A DNA stretch of 38,403 bases from Candidatus Oleimmundimicrobium americanum (GTDB lineage Bacteria; Actinomycetota; Aquicultoria; UBA3085; Oleimmundimicrobiaceae), in contig DFBH01000056.1 of the NCBI GenBank assembly GCA_002366545.1, positions 622 through 39,024 on the forward strand, in the 5' to 3' direction. How positions within the stretch are numbered: position 1 is the stretch's first letter; every line of letters begins with the position of its first letter. This document shows, in pieces, positions 9,452 to 16,665 of the stretch. Below the pieces are notes generated by a model. It did no database searches. It was not told the origin of the DNA and worked only from the letters and a program-made list of their open reading frames with translations. Both the position numbers and the translations under genes were made by a program.

Positions 9452-10771
9452 CTATTTTGAAAAGATTTCGTCGATGCTTTCCACTGTTTGAATGCCGCCT
9501 TCCGCATAAACTTTATACCTTCCGGAAACCCCTTCCTCAAGATATATCTTACCCCCGGCGGCCAAACCACCGCCCCGCTTTTCAGTACCGATGATTACGC
9601 CCTTGCGGATAAAAATATTCTTTTCGGCATCGACACAATTCTCAATAACCGTATCCATCCCAAGAACGACCCCTTCCTCGCCAACCACCGAGCCGGTGAT
9701 GCTGTTTCTGTCTCCGATAAAAATTTTTCCGGTGGCGTGCAGGCCTCCCCGGAAAACCACATCTGCCTGAGAGGTCAATTCACCTTTAACTATGATATTG
9801 TAAGGAACCGTCTCTCCTTCGGATATTGTCACGTTCCCTTTGACAAGTACGGATTCTCCCCCTTGCATCCAAACTTTATTGTCCTTTAAAAACCCCGGTT
9901 TTTGTTTCTCATTCATCTTAACCAACGGCTCAATTAAATTTAGAATTCGGGCCCGCCTAAAGATTAGCATCTCCGGAATATCCTCATTGAACCCCTCTTT
10001 AAACAGTTCTTTAATCTCGGAAAAGTTTTTGCTTTTAAAATTTTCCTTTATGACCGTATCCATTCCTTCAGTCCATCGAATTGTCGGCAAACCCATCACT
10101 TTTTCTTCCAATTTATTTTCATTCATCTTGTCCTCCCCCACTACAAATTCATCTCCCGCCAATCTTAAAAGCCGGCTTCTCTTCTCAACCCATATAGTCT
10201 TGCCCGAGGCCGCCCTGCTTTTAACTTCGCAGCCTTCCGAAACGTAAACGTCCTCATCGGCATCTATCCAGCCCTTTACCAAAACATTCTCTCCCAATTT
10301 CAACTTACCCATAGCCGATACGCAGCACAGCACATTGTTTTGGCCAATAAAACCGTCTCCCTTAACAAAGAGCTCTTTTTCAAACGAGCAATCCTCCCCA
10401 GTTGAAAGATTGCCGTCAATTATCAATATCCGGTCAAACTTACTGCCGGCGGGAATTTTTATATCGCCTTCAGCCAGCCAAATCTCTTCCTTGCCCCGAT
10501 GCATCATTAAATAAGTTTTTAGAACCGGAAACTTTTGAAGCCAACCGGGCTTTTGTTCATCCTTTAGCACAAAATCTTTCCCGACCCCTGAAAACGCCGG
10601 TTCTAAAATATCCCTAAATGAATGAGCAAAATATCTTTCGTCAAGTTCCATTGAAAGGTTAATTGCCAGAGGCTCATCGTCTTTCGGCCTCAAATACTCC
10701 ACCAGCGCCGGAAGAAAACATAAAAATACCAAACCCATGGATAAAAGAACCAAAAGAAGGTAGTTTATCAT
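9452..10771 (-). CDS. Membrane-anchored bactofilin-like (polymer-forming) protein with two beta-helix blocks
   Basis: Residues 3-25 are a single membrane anchor. Two repetitive, turn-rich blocks follow, at about 105-212 and 300-432, with alternating hydrophobic residues and glycine turns (IIDGNLSTGED, VLVKGWIDADEDV, VVGEEGVVLGMDT). This is the pattern of bactofilin/DUF583 right-handed beta-helices, which polymerise into cytoskeletal scaffolds. A charged helical linker (215-290) separates the two halves. Ordinary bactofilins are 100-200 aa with one block, so this protein is large and double. It begins 1 bp after the glycosyltransferase stop, so the two are tightly coupled. A scaffold positioning the polysaccharide machinery is a reasonable inference and is not shown by the sequence. 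Confidence 0.72.
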   Translation of the reverse strand: MINYLLLVLLSMGLVFLCFLPALVEYLRPKDDEPLAINLSMELDERYFAHSFRDILEPAFSGVGKDFVLKDEQKPGWLQKFPVLKTYLMMHRGKEEIWLAEGDIKIPAGSKFDRILIIDGNLSTGEDCSFEKELFVKGDGFIGQNNVLCCVSAMGKLKLGENVLVKGWIDADEDVYVSEGCEVKSRAASGKTIWVEKRSRLLRLAGDEFVVGEDKMNENKLEEKVMGLPTIRWTEGMDTVIKENFKSKNFSEIKELFKEGFNEDIPEMLIFRRARILNLIEPLVKMNEKQKPGFLKDNKVWMQGGESVLVKGNVTISEGETVPYNIIVKGELTSQADVVFRGGLHATGKIFIGDRNSITGSVVGEEGVVLGMDTVIENCVDAEKNIFIRKGVIIGTEKRGGGLAAGGKIYLEEGVSGRYKVYAEGGIQTVESIDEIFSK

Positions 10772-10772
10772 A

Positions 10773-12419
10773 TCAACTCTCCTCGCCCGATAACGAGATC
10801 AGTTTATTTAAGACACCCTCAATTTCCCTCTCTAAGACTTCATTCCCACAATCTGCACAGATTTTACTCGCCTTTGAGAGCTCCTGTATCGCGTTCTTCT
10901 TCTCACCCAGGATAAAATATGCCTTTCCCAGTTCAACTTCCAACATGGCGGTCGCCGTGGCGTCTTCCGCCACTTGAACCGCAAACTTAAATGCCTCAAC
11001 AGCATCTTCATAATTTCTCTCCCTCATCAGCCGGTAAGCTTCGGCTAAAGCCGAATTCAGATCGACAAACTTCGGCTCTTCGGTTGCTTTTTCCTCAATT
11101 ATTTGTGGCCTCGGCACCTCTTCGCTTTCAATTGTCTCGATCCCTAAAACATTGACACCCGAAACTCTTTTCGTTTTTTCCCACTTGAAAGCATATTCCT
11201 CCTTGGCGCCCCCCTTAAGACCTTCAAAAAGAGTGACAAAAAAAGCTCCTGTGCAGACCCACATATTTGCAAAGAAGTTAAAGAGATTAAAAGGTAGAAG
11301 CCAAGCTACCCTTCCCCGCCTGTCCAAAACAACGCTCGTGCCCACCTCGCAAAAGACCGCAAAATTTCCCACGTTGTTATATGCTAAAGTGAACAGGAGA
11401 GCGGCAAACAAAAGCCACCACCAGTAAGCGCCGAAGAAATAGAGATATATTCCCAATAACCAACCCACGACCATTAAAACGGGAATCACATAAACTGAGA
11501 GCAAAAGGAGAGCGTCTATTTTCTGAGCAAACCTTAATATGGGCGAAGTGAGAGTCTTCCAAAAATAAGCAAAAAGGCATTGATTGTGACCGATGGCCCA
11601 CCTTCTCAGTTGACCCCTCCTTTCCTTCCAATTGTGAACAACCTCCTCGTAACACTCGGCTATGTTTACGTAAGTTACCTTCCATCCGTTTAAAAAGACC
11701 CGGTAGGTAATATCCGTATCTTCGGCAAGTTTTGTAACATCCCAGCCACCAACGACCTTAAGAATATCTTTTCTCATTCCTCCAACGGTGCCCCCATACT
11801 GAGGGAGAAGATTTAAATTGTATCTTGCCTGTTGGTCAACTTGATATCCTCCCGATCTCTCGAGATCAAGCATCCTGGTGAGAAAAGAATCGGGAGCATT
11901 TAAAGGAACCACCCTTCCCATAACAAGACCCACCGCCACATCGCAAAACGGAGCCGTCAACCTCTGGACACAATTTTTCGACGGCTGGTAGTCGGCATCA
12001 AAAACGAGGGTTATTTCATGGCCGGCAAAGACGGTGCCGACTTTAAGAGCAGAAGCTTTGCCTCTATTTTTGCCCTCGATTCTGTGGATAACCTTGATAA
12101 AATCGTTTTTGGAGGCATAGTCATCGGCAATTTGGCCCGTCTTATCCGTCGAGTGGTCATCGATGACTATAACTTCATAGCAATCCCTAGGGTAATCCAT
12201 CTCGACAAGTCTTGACAAAATGTTCGCTGCCACTTTTTCCTCATTATACATAGGCACCAAAACGGAGACACCGGGCTGATAATTGCTCGGAAAGTCCTGA
12301 AAATCCCTGCGCTGTTTCCCAAACAGCCGGTTCCATAAAAAACAATAATGTCGTACAGTATAAATTATCAAGACGGTGAAGATAAATATTAGGATGACGC
12401 CCACCACGAAAAGGATCAT
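10773..12419 (-). CDS. Processive family 2 glycosyltransferase, XrtG-associated, with C-terminal TPR
   Basis: A membrane family 2 glycosyltransferase of the cellulose/hyaluronan synthase type. Residues 1-23 form a membrane helix. The catalytic domain (about 48-280) shows PMYNEE (56-61), IDDHSTD (86-92), DAD (141-143), LAEDTD (231-236) and QLRRW (270-274), the Q/RxxRW motif of processive enzymes. Several membrane helices follow (about 300-400), then a TPR-like helical tail (about 465-540) with YEDAVEAFKFAVQ-type repeats. The enzyme resembles TIGR03111, the glycosyltransferase of the XrtG cassette, but the TPR extension is an addition. ATG has GAGGT upstream. It starts 5 bp after the exosortase-like gene. 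The polymer it makes is unknown. Confidence 0.85.
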   Translation of the reverse strand: MILFVVGVILIFIFTVLIIYTVRHYCFLWNRLFGKQRRDFQDFPSNYQPGVSVLVPMYNEEKVAANILSRLVEMDYPRDCYEVIVIDDHSTDKTGQIADDYASKNDFIKVIHRIEGKNRGKASALKVGTVFAGHEITLVFDADYQPSKNCVQRLTAPFCDVAVGLVMGRVVPLNAPDSFLTRMLDLERSGGYQVDQQARYNLNLLPQYGGTVGGMRKDILKVVGGWDVTKLAEDTDITYRVFLNGWKVTYVNIAECYEEVVHNWKERRGQLRRWAIGHNQCLFAYFWKTLTSPILRFAQKIDALLLLSVYVIPVLMVVGWLLGIYLYFFGAYWWWLLFAALLFTLAYNNVGNFAVFCEVGTSVVLDRRGRVAWLLPFNLFNFFANMWVCTGAFFVTLFEGLKGGAKEEYAFKWEKTKRVSGVNVLGIETIESEEVPRPQIIEEKATEEPKFVDLNSALAEAYRLMRERNYEDAVEAFKFAVQVAEDATATAMLEVELGKAYFILGEKKNAIQELSKASKICADCGNEVLEREIEGVLNKLISLSGEES

Positions 12420-12424
12420 TTACC

Positions 12425-13210
12425 TCACTCCCACCCGACTTCGCTTATCCCGCGCCTGGCAAGATAGCTCACGACCAGAGAGTAAAACGCCACGATATAT
12501 ATGAAATCAACGTAAACGCCCATAAGGTAATGTATAAGCAGGAAGGGCAAGCTCCCGAGATGATAAAATGTTGCCGCAACGAGCGATATACGCACCGTGT
12601 TCCAAATCATCGAAAAGACGAGGGTCGAGAACAACCAGAAAGACTTGGTTAAAAGCGAGCCTGGCAGAGGAAAAACGGTCAAAGTAAAAATGACACCGAT
12701 TAAGAAAAGTATTATCACGCCGGAAAACTGCCAATCAATTATCACGCGACATAGGGGATGGGGAGGAATCGGTGAGATGAAGGCAGTATACAAAAGCGAA
12801 ACTCCGGTTAAAAAGGCAAGTATTATGAAGATGACCTTAACTGGGAGTGGAATAATGTTCATTCTGTAAATTAAAATAATGGCTATTAAAAGAAGCAAAC
12901 AGATAGCAAGGGCTGCAAACGCGGGTACCGATTGGTAGTGAACCGGGATTTGGAAAGTGGGGCCTGAAGGGTAATAATATACAGGAATCCCCTCAATGAG
13001 ATTTATCGGTTTAGCCAAGGTAAATAACTCATAGGGAACTTTGGCAAAACTTAAAATCTTCCCAATTACCCTTGCCTGAAACCACCAATAGGGTATAGCA
13101 TAAAATATAACTAATATCCCAATTAAGATTGAGAATATTATCCCCAAAAAAAAGTGGAGCTTAGACACCATCATTTTCCACATCGCTCGGTGAAGTCTAA
13201 CAGTACCCAT
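12425..13210 (-). CDS. xrtG: XrtG-like exosortase/archaeosortase family membrane protein
   Basis: A 261-aa protein with about seven hydrophobic helices. The C-terminal third has the exosortase pattern: a QFSGV stretch (161-165) where exosortases carry CSG, WNTVRI with Arg207, and IHYLMGV with His227. The Arg and His of the Cys-Arg-His transpeptidase triad can be placed, but the cysteine is replaced by Phe162; the nearest Cys is 154. The Arg-to-His distance (20) is shorter than usual. It is followed by the processive glycosyltransferase and, two genes later, the PTPS-related protein, the gene set described for XrtG (TIGR03110-TIGR03112). No PEP-CTERM-like sorting substrate is seen in the window. 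ATG follows AAAGGAG. The family call is moderately sure; the protein may not be a peptidase. Confidence 0.68.
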   Translation of the reverse strand: MGTVRLHRAMWKMMVSKLHFFLGIIFSILIGILVIFYAIPYWWFQARVIGKILSFAKVPYELFTLAKPINLIEGIPVYYYPSGPTFQIPVHYQSVPAFAALAICLLLLIAIILIYRMNIIPLPVKVIFIILAFLTGVSLLYTAFISPIPPHPLCRVIIDWQFSGVIILFLIGVIFTLTVFPLPGSLLTKSFWLFSTLVFSMIWNTVRISLVAATFYHLGSLPFLLIHYLMGVYVDFIYIVAFYSLVVSYLARRGISEVGWE

Positions 13211-13233
13211 CGGACTCCTTTCTTTTATTTACA

Positions 13234-13242
13234 ATAATACCA
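13234..13242 (-). promoter_or_regulatory. Candidate extended -10 for the xrtG-wecB operon
   Basis: Minus-strand TGGTATTAT is an extended -10 (TGnTATTAT) about 25 bp before the xrtG start. Seventeen bases upstream the -35 is poor (TTTAAA). It lies in the 129-bp AT-rich divergent spacer 13211-13339. Confidence 0.4.
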
Positions 13243-13283
13243 GATTAAAAAGATTTTTTAAAATTCTTGCTATTAATTAAATG

Positions 13284-13316
13284 TATAATTACTTTTTTAG
13301 TAAATTCCTTTATAAT
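13284..13316 (+). promoter_or_regulatory. Two candidate TATAAT boxes for the divergent glycosyltransferase
   Basis: Two perfect TATAAT hexamers occur at 13284-13289 and 13311-13316. The second has TTACTT 16 bp upstream and would give a leader of about 18 nt that still contains AAAGGAG (13328-13334). The -35 boxes are weak, so use of either box is uncertain. Confidence 0.4.
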
Positions 13317-13339
13317 TAAAATAAACCAAAGGAGACAAC

Positions 13340-14137
13340 TTGAAAAAAATTGGAGTAGTCCCCGCATATAATGAAGAACGCACCATCACAAAAGTTCTAT
13401 CCGATCTAAAAACCGTAGTTGACCGCATAATTATCGTAAACGACGGTTCGACGGATGACACCGAAACAAACGTTTTAAGTTGGTCAAAAGAAAACCCCGA
13501 CTTTGATTTGTGCTTAATTACCCTGAAGAAAAATATGGGCAACTCTAAGGCTCTCAAGGTAGCCTTTGCCAAGATTTCAGCATCTTTAAAAAACAAAGAG
13601 ATTGGACCAGACGACTTGGTCGTCACCTTCGACGCCGATGACCAGTTCGATGCCCGTCAAATCAACAAACTGGTCGCTTACATGAAGGAGCACGACCTTG
13701 ACGCCGTATTGGCTCAAAGAAATTTCAGCAAATACCCCGCCTTTAAAAGGGCGGGAAATAAAATGATGTCTCTGTGGGCCTCTCTTTTAAGCGGGTATTA
13801 CTACCGCGATGTTGAGTGCGGTTTAAGGATTTTAAAGGTACGTACCGTTCCTAAATTTTTAAAATATTTGACGGGCGTGCGCTACAGCCACTCTCAAGAA
13901 ATGGGGATAATAATCCCAAGACTGGGCTATAAGGTGAGTAACGAACCCTTCGCAAACATCAATTATTACCGCTCCAGAACCCACCTTAAAGATGCGCTAA
14001 TAAACCCCGCCATGGCATTGATTGCTTTGATAAAAATCGTGCTTAAGCTTGAACAAACAGAGATATGGGAAATGAAAGAAATTAAAAAAACATGCGCCTC
14101 TCAAGGTGAAACCATTAAGCCCCCGCGTCCCTCATAG
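13340..14137 (+). CDS. Family 2 glycosyltransferase, dolichol/polyprenyl-P-sugar synthase-like
   Basis: A cytosolic GT-A enzyme with PAYNEE (8-13), NDGSTDD (34-40) and DADDQ (98-102), the arrangement of DPM1/polyprenyl-phosphate sugar synthases. Residues about 105-240 include the conserved AFKRAGNKMM and CGLRILK parts. There are no membrane helices beyond an amphipathic stretch near 225-240. The start is TTG (13340-13342) behind AAAGGAG, and no in-frame ATG competes upstream. It is divergent from the xrtG operon and probably makes a lipid-linked sugar donor for the same envelope pathway (inference). It is followed by a gene-free region of about 400 bp. Confidence 0.88.
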   Translation: MKKIGVVPAYNEERTITKVLSDLKTVVDRIIIVNDGSTDDTETNVLSWSKENPDFDLCLITLKKNMGNSKALKVAFAKISASLKNKEIGPDDLVVTFDADDQFDARQINKLVAYMKEHDLDAVLAQRNFSKYPAFKRAGNKMMSLWASLLSGYYYRDVECGLRILKVRTVPKFLKYLTGVRYSHSQEMGIIIPRLGYKVSNEPFANINYYRSRTHLKDALINPAMALIALIKIVLKLEQTEIWEMKEIKKTCASQGETIKPPRPS

Positions 14138-14260
14138 TAAACTACCACCGGTCACAGGGCCGGTGGCTTTCCTGCCACTGGTAGGCACGGTATCCTGCCC
14201 ACTGCAGCCCCTGGATTTTATTTAAATTTTAACTCTATCGTAAAACCAGCAAATTAAAAA

Positions 14261-14295
14261 CGGCTACCAGCTACCAGTCCTCAGCCTTCAGGAAA
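14261..14295. repeat. Degenerate heptad array (5 units)
   Basis: Five consecutive 7-bp units of the pattern CAGYYWY, for example CAGCTAC at 14268 and CAGCCTT at 14282, with C-A/G-G opening every unit. The array ends 1 bp before the candidate structured RNA. Units resemble those at 23641-23675 and 33954-33981. Confidence 0.75.
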
Positions 14296-14296
14296 A

Positions 14297-14521
14297 CTAA
14301 AGGAGTTTTTAAAGATTTTGTTTTTAAAATTCGGGTGGGTCGGACAAAGCGAAACTTGAGGTCGCCCCGATGAAGCGAGCGGAAGGCCGGATAAACCGGT
14401 GGTTTATAGCACTAATAAAACCAGCTCTTTCACCAGAGGGGCACCAATGAAAGAGCCAGCTACCCATTTAAGGGCTAATTTATATATCGGGAACTAAGGT
14501 GACTTCCTTTAGGGATTTTTT
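14297..14521 (+). ncRNA. Candidate structured RNA of about 220 nt with closing helix, hairpins and pseudoknot
   Basis: CTAAAGGA at 14297-14304 is exactly complementary to TCCTTTAG at 14505-14512 and would close a domain. Inside are a hairpin ATAAACC/GGTTTAT (14391-14397 with 14401-14407), a 9-bp stem GCTCTTTCA/TGAAAGAGC (14424-14432 with 14448-14456), and a loop GGGGC (14438-14442) able to pair with GCCCC (14364-14368) as a pseudoknot. A T6 tract (14516-14521) just after the closing helix favours a plus-strand transcript. The core is GC-richer than its flanks and has no supported ORF. It lies between convergent genes. Size and lineage would fit the raiA-motif class of Gram-positive RNAs, but I cannot confirm a family. 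A minus-strand 3' UTR element of the ATPase operon is the alternative. Confidence 0.5.
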
Positions 14522-14553
14522 ACTTAAAAAACAAAAAAATTAAGCGGGGAAAA

Positions 14554-15183
14554 CTAAACCGAGCCTCCGGAAACCATCTCTTTTATCTTCATTAACCTCG
14601 TCCTGTTTTCTCTTTCCGCCTCATCAAGCTTCATATTTATATAAACAATGGTCTCATCTAACTGAGGAATTAGCACATGCTCCAAAGCATTTACACGGCG
14701 GCGAGTCTTTTCTATCTCAACAGCAATAAGCTCCACCGCCTTCTCGGCCTCAGATAATTTTATTAGAATAGGAACCACTTCGTTTAACAAAAAGAGCGCT
14801 TTATCTAAAACAGCAGGGGTAGTCGACAATCCATAACAATCAAAGGTTCCTTCTTGCTCAACCTCAAATTCGGGCACCCTTATCCCCATCAACCTTTTTT
14901 CCGAAATTTTCACGCTCGTGGTCATGTGTGGATAGAATAGGGCCTCTTCAATAATCTCAGCCGACGATTCGGAACGTGCCACCGCAAAAATTTGGTAAGC
15001 CTTTGCAAGTTTTTCTTCAATTTCTTTGCGAAGTCTTTGATTTTCTCGTACTTTGTTTAAAAACTGCTTCATCAGCTCATCAAGTTTGTCTTTAAGCAGT
15101 TTATGGCCTCTCTTGGCAATAGCCAAGCGCCTTCGCAAGTTAAGTAACTCCATCCTGTTTGGATTCACTTTTAAAACAGCCAC
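14554..15183 (-). CDS. atpD: V/A-type ATPase subunit D (central stalk)
   Basis: Subunit D is the rotor shaft that runs through the A3B3 head and, with F, couples ATP hydrolysis or synthesis to c-ring rotation. The sequence starts MAVLKVNPNRMELLNLRRRL, the family N terminus, and consists of two long helices with a charged coiled-coil pattern at both ends (about 10-75 and 140-200). The length of 209 aa is normal. It is the last gene of the operon and starts 54 bp after atpB, the largest gap in the operon. AT-rich sequence follows the stop, with no strong terminator; CTTAA/TTAAG around the T-rich stretch 14523-14544 is a weak candidate. Confidence 0.95.
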   Translation of the reverse strand: MAVLKVNPNRMELLNLRRRLAIAKRGHKLLKDKLDELMKQFLNKVRENQRLRKEIEEKLAKAYQIFAVARSESSAEIIEEALFYPHMTTSVKISEKRLMGIRVPEFEVEQEGTFDCYGLSTTPAVLDKALFLLNEVVPILIKLSEAEKAVELIAVEIEKTRRRVNALEHVLIPQLDETIVYINMKLDEAERENRTRLMKIKEMVSGGSV

Positions 15184-15237
15184 TAGATAACACGCCCTCC
15201 GAATATTATAAAATTAACAATTTTTCACCCTATCAAT

Positions 15238-16665
15238 TTAAACATTTACCTCTTCCAACTTTTTACTTGCTTCGTCTTTTGCCTCTTCTTTTACAAATTT
15301 TGACATATATTTCTCTATATGCTCTTCGCTTACCCTCTTGAGTTCCACCCGCGGCAGACGAGACAACAACTCCCATCCGAGATCAAGGGTTTCTTCTATA
15401 CTTCTGTTCTCAGAATCTTCTTGACGTATAAAACGATTCTCAAACTCCTCGGAAAAACGGGCAAATTTCTTATCGATATCCGACAGAGCAGCTTCACCCA
15501 GAATAACAGCAAGCTCTTTTGCTTCCTTCCCTCTGGCATACGCTGCAAAAAGCTGATTGGAAACGCTGGAATGATCTTCTCTGGTTTTGCCTGTACCAAT
15601 TCCTTTCTCTTTAAGCCTTGAAAGAGAGGGCAGAACATCTACGGGCGGATATATTCCTTTGCGATGTAAATCGCGACTTAAAATAATTTGCCCCTCGGTA
15701 ATATATCCGGTGAGATCGGGAATAGGATGTGTCTTATCATCCTCCGGCATCGACAAAATGGGAATCTGGGTAACCGAACCTTTCTTCCCTTTTATCTTTC
15801 CGGCTCTTTCATATATGGTGGCAAGGTCTGTGTACAAATAACCGGGGTAACCTCTTCTTCCGGGAACCTCTTTTCTTGCCGCCGAAACCTCACGAAGAGC
15901 CTCACAGTAGTAGGTCATATCGGTCAGAATCACCAAAACATGCATGCCCAAATCAAACGCCAAATATTCGGCCGCAGTTAACGCAACCCTTGGTGCCGCA
16001 ATTCTCTCAACCGCCGGATCATCCGCAAGGTTGGTAAATATGACAGCTTTTTCAATTGCAGCTGTCCTCTTGAATTCCCTTACAAAATAATCGGCCTCTT
16101 CAAAAGTTATGCCCATGGCACAAAAGACCACCGCAAACTCTTCTTCCTTTCCCAGGACCGAGCTTTGCCGGGCTATTTGTGCAGCCAGCCGTGGATGGGG
16201 AAGACCTGCTCCCGAGAATATGGGAAGCTTTTGTCCTCTAACAAGAGGATTTAAGCCATCTATAGATGAAATTCCCGTCTGAATAAAATCTTCCGGATAA
16301 TCTCTGGCACAAGGGTTTATTGGATCGCCGTAAATACTAATGCGCTTTTCGGGAATAATGTCCGGCCCTCCGTCAATTGCATGGCCAAGACCGTCAAAAA
16401 CCCTACCCAAAATGTCTTTTGAAACCCCGACTTCCATACTTTTTCCGAGAAATCTCACCCGGGTCTGGGTCGTATTTAAACCCCTGGTGCCCTCAAATGA
16501 TTGAACAAGCGCCGTATCTTTCGTTACCTCCAAAACATTTCCGCGACCAATGGTGCCGTCGGGAAACTGCAATTCAACAAGCTCATTGTATTTTGCGTCG
16601 GTCACCTTTTCAACAAGCAAAAGTGGTCCAACAACATCTCGTATCGTCATGTACTCCTTAGGCAT
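15238..16665 (-). CDS. atpB: V/A-type ATPase subunit B (regulatory nucleotide-binding subunit)
   Basis: Non-catalytic subunit of the A3B3 hexamer. It begins KEYMTIRDVVGPLLLVEKV and has the family stretches GLPHPRLAAQIARQ, ADDPAVERI and GRRGYPGYLYTDLATIYERAG. It lacks a true P-loop, as expected. The preferred ATG at 16663-16665 has GGGG 8 bp upstream; an upstream in-frame GTG (16674) would add three residues. The start overlaps the end of atpA by 8 bp (or 17 bp from the GTG), so translation is coupled. Length is about 475 aa. Confidence 0.96.
   Translation of the reverse strand: MPKEYMTIRDVVGPLLLVEKVTDAKYNELVELQFPDGTIGRGNVLEVTKDTALVQSFEGTRGLNTTQTRVRFLGKSMEVGVSKDILGRVFDGLGHAIDGGPDIIPEKRISIYGDPINPCARDYPEDFIQTGISSIDGLNPLVRGQKLPIFSGAGLPHPRLAAQIARQSSVLGKEEEFAVVFCAMGITFEEADYFVREFKRTAAIEKAVIFTNLADDPAVERIAAPRVALTAAEYLAFDLGMHVLVILTDMTYYCEALREVSAARKEVPGRRGYPGYLYTDLATIYERAGKIKGKKGSVTQIPILSMPEDDKTHPIPDLTGYITEGQIILSRDLHRKGIYPPVDVLPSLSRLKEKGIGTGKTREDHSSVSNQLFAAYARGKEAKELAVILGEAALSDIDKKFARFSEEFENRFIRQEDSENRSIEETLDLGWELLSRLPRVELKRVSEEHIEKYMSKFVKEEAKDEASKKLEEVNV

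Noticed and set aside
14145..14166. 7-bp stem CCACCGG/CCGGTGG after the 13340 glycosyltransferase as a terminator
   Set aside because: The stem is real, but C/T-mixed sequence with no T run follows it, so it does not fit an intrinsic terminator. It may be part of the short-repeat family.
14297..14521. RNase P RNA, SRP RNA, tmRNA or a c-di-GMP, lysine or c-di-AMP riboswitch
   Set aside because: None of the conserved cores I can recall for these classes is present, and no gene follows in the sense direction for a riboswitch.
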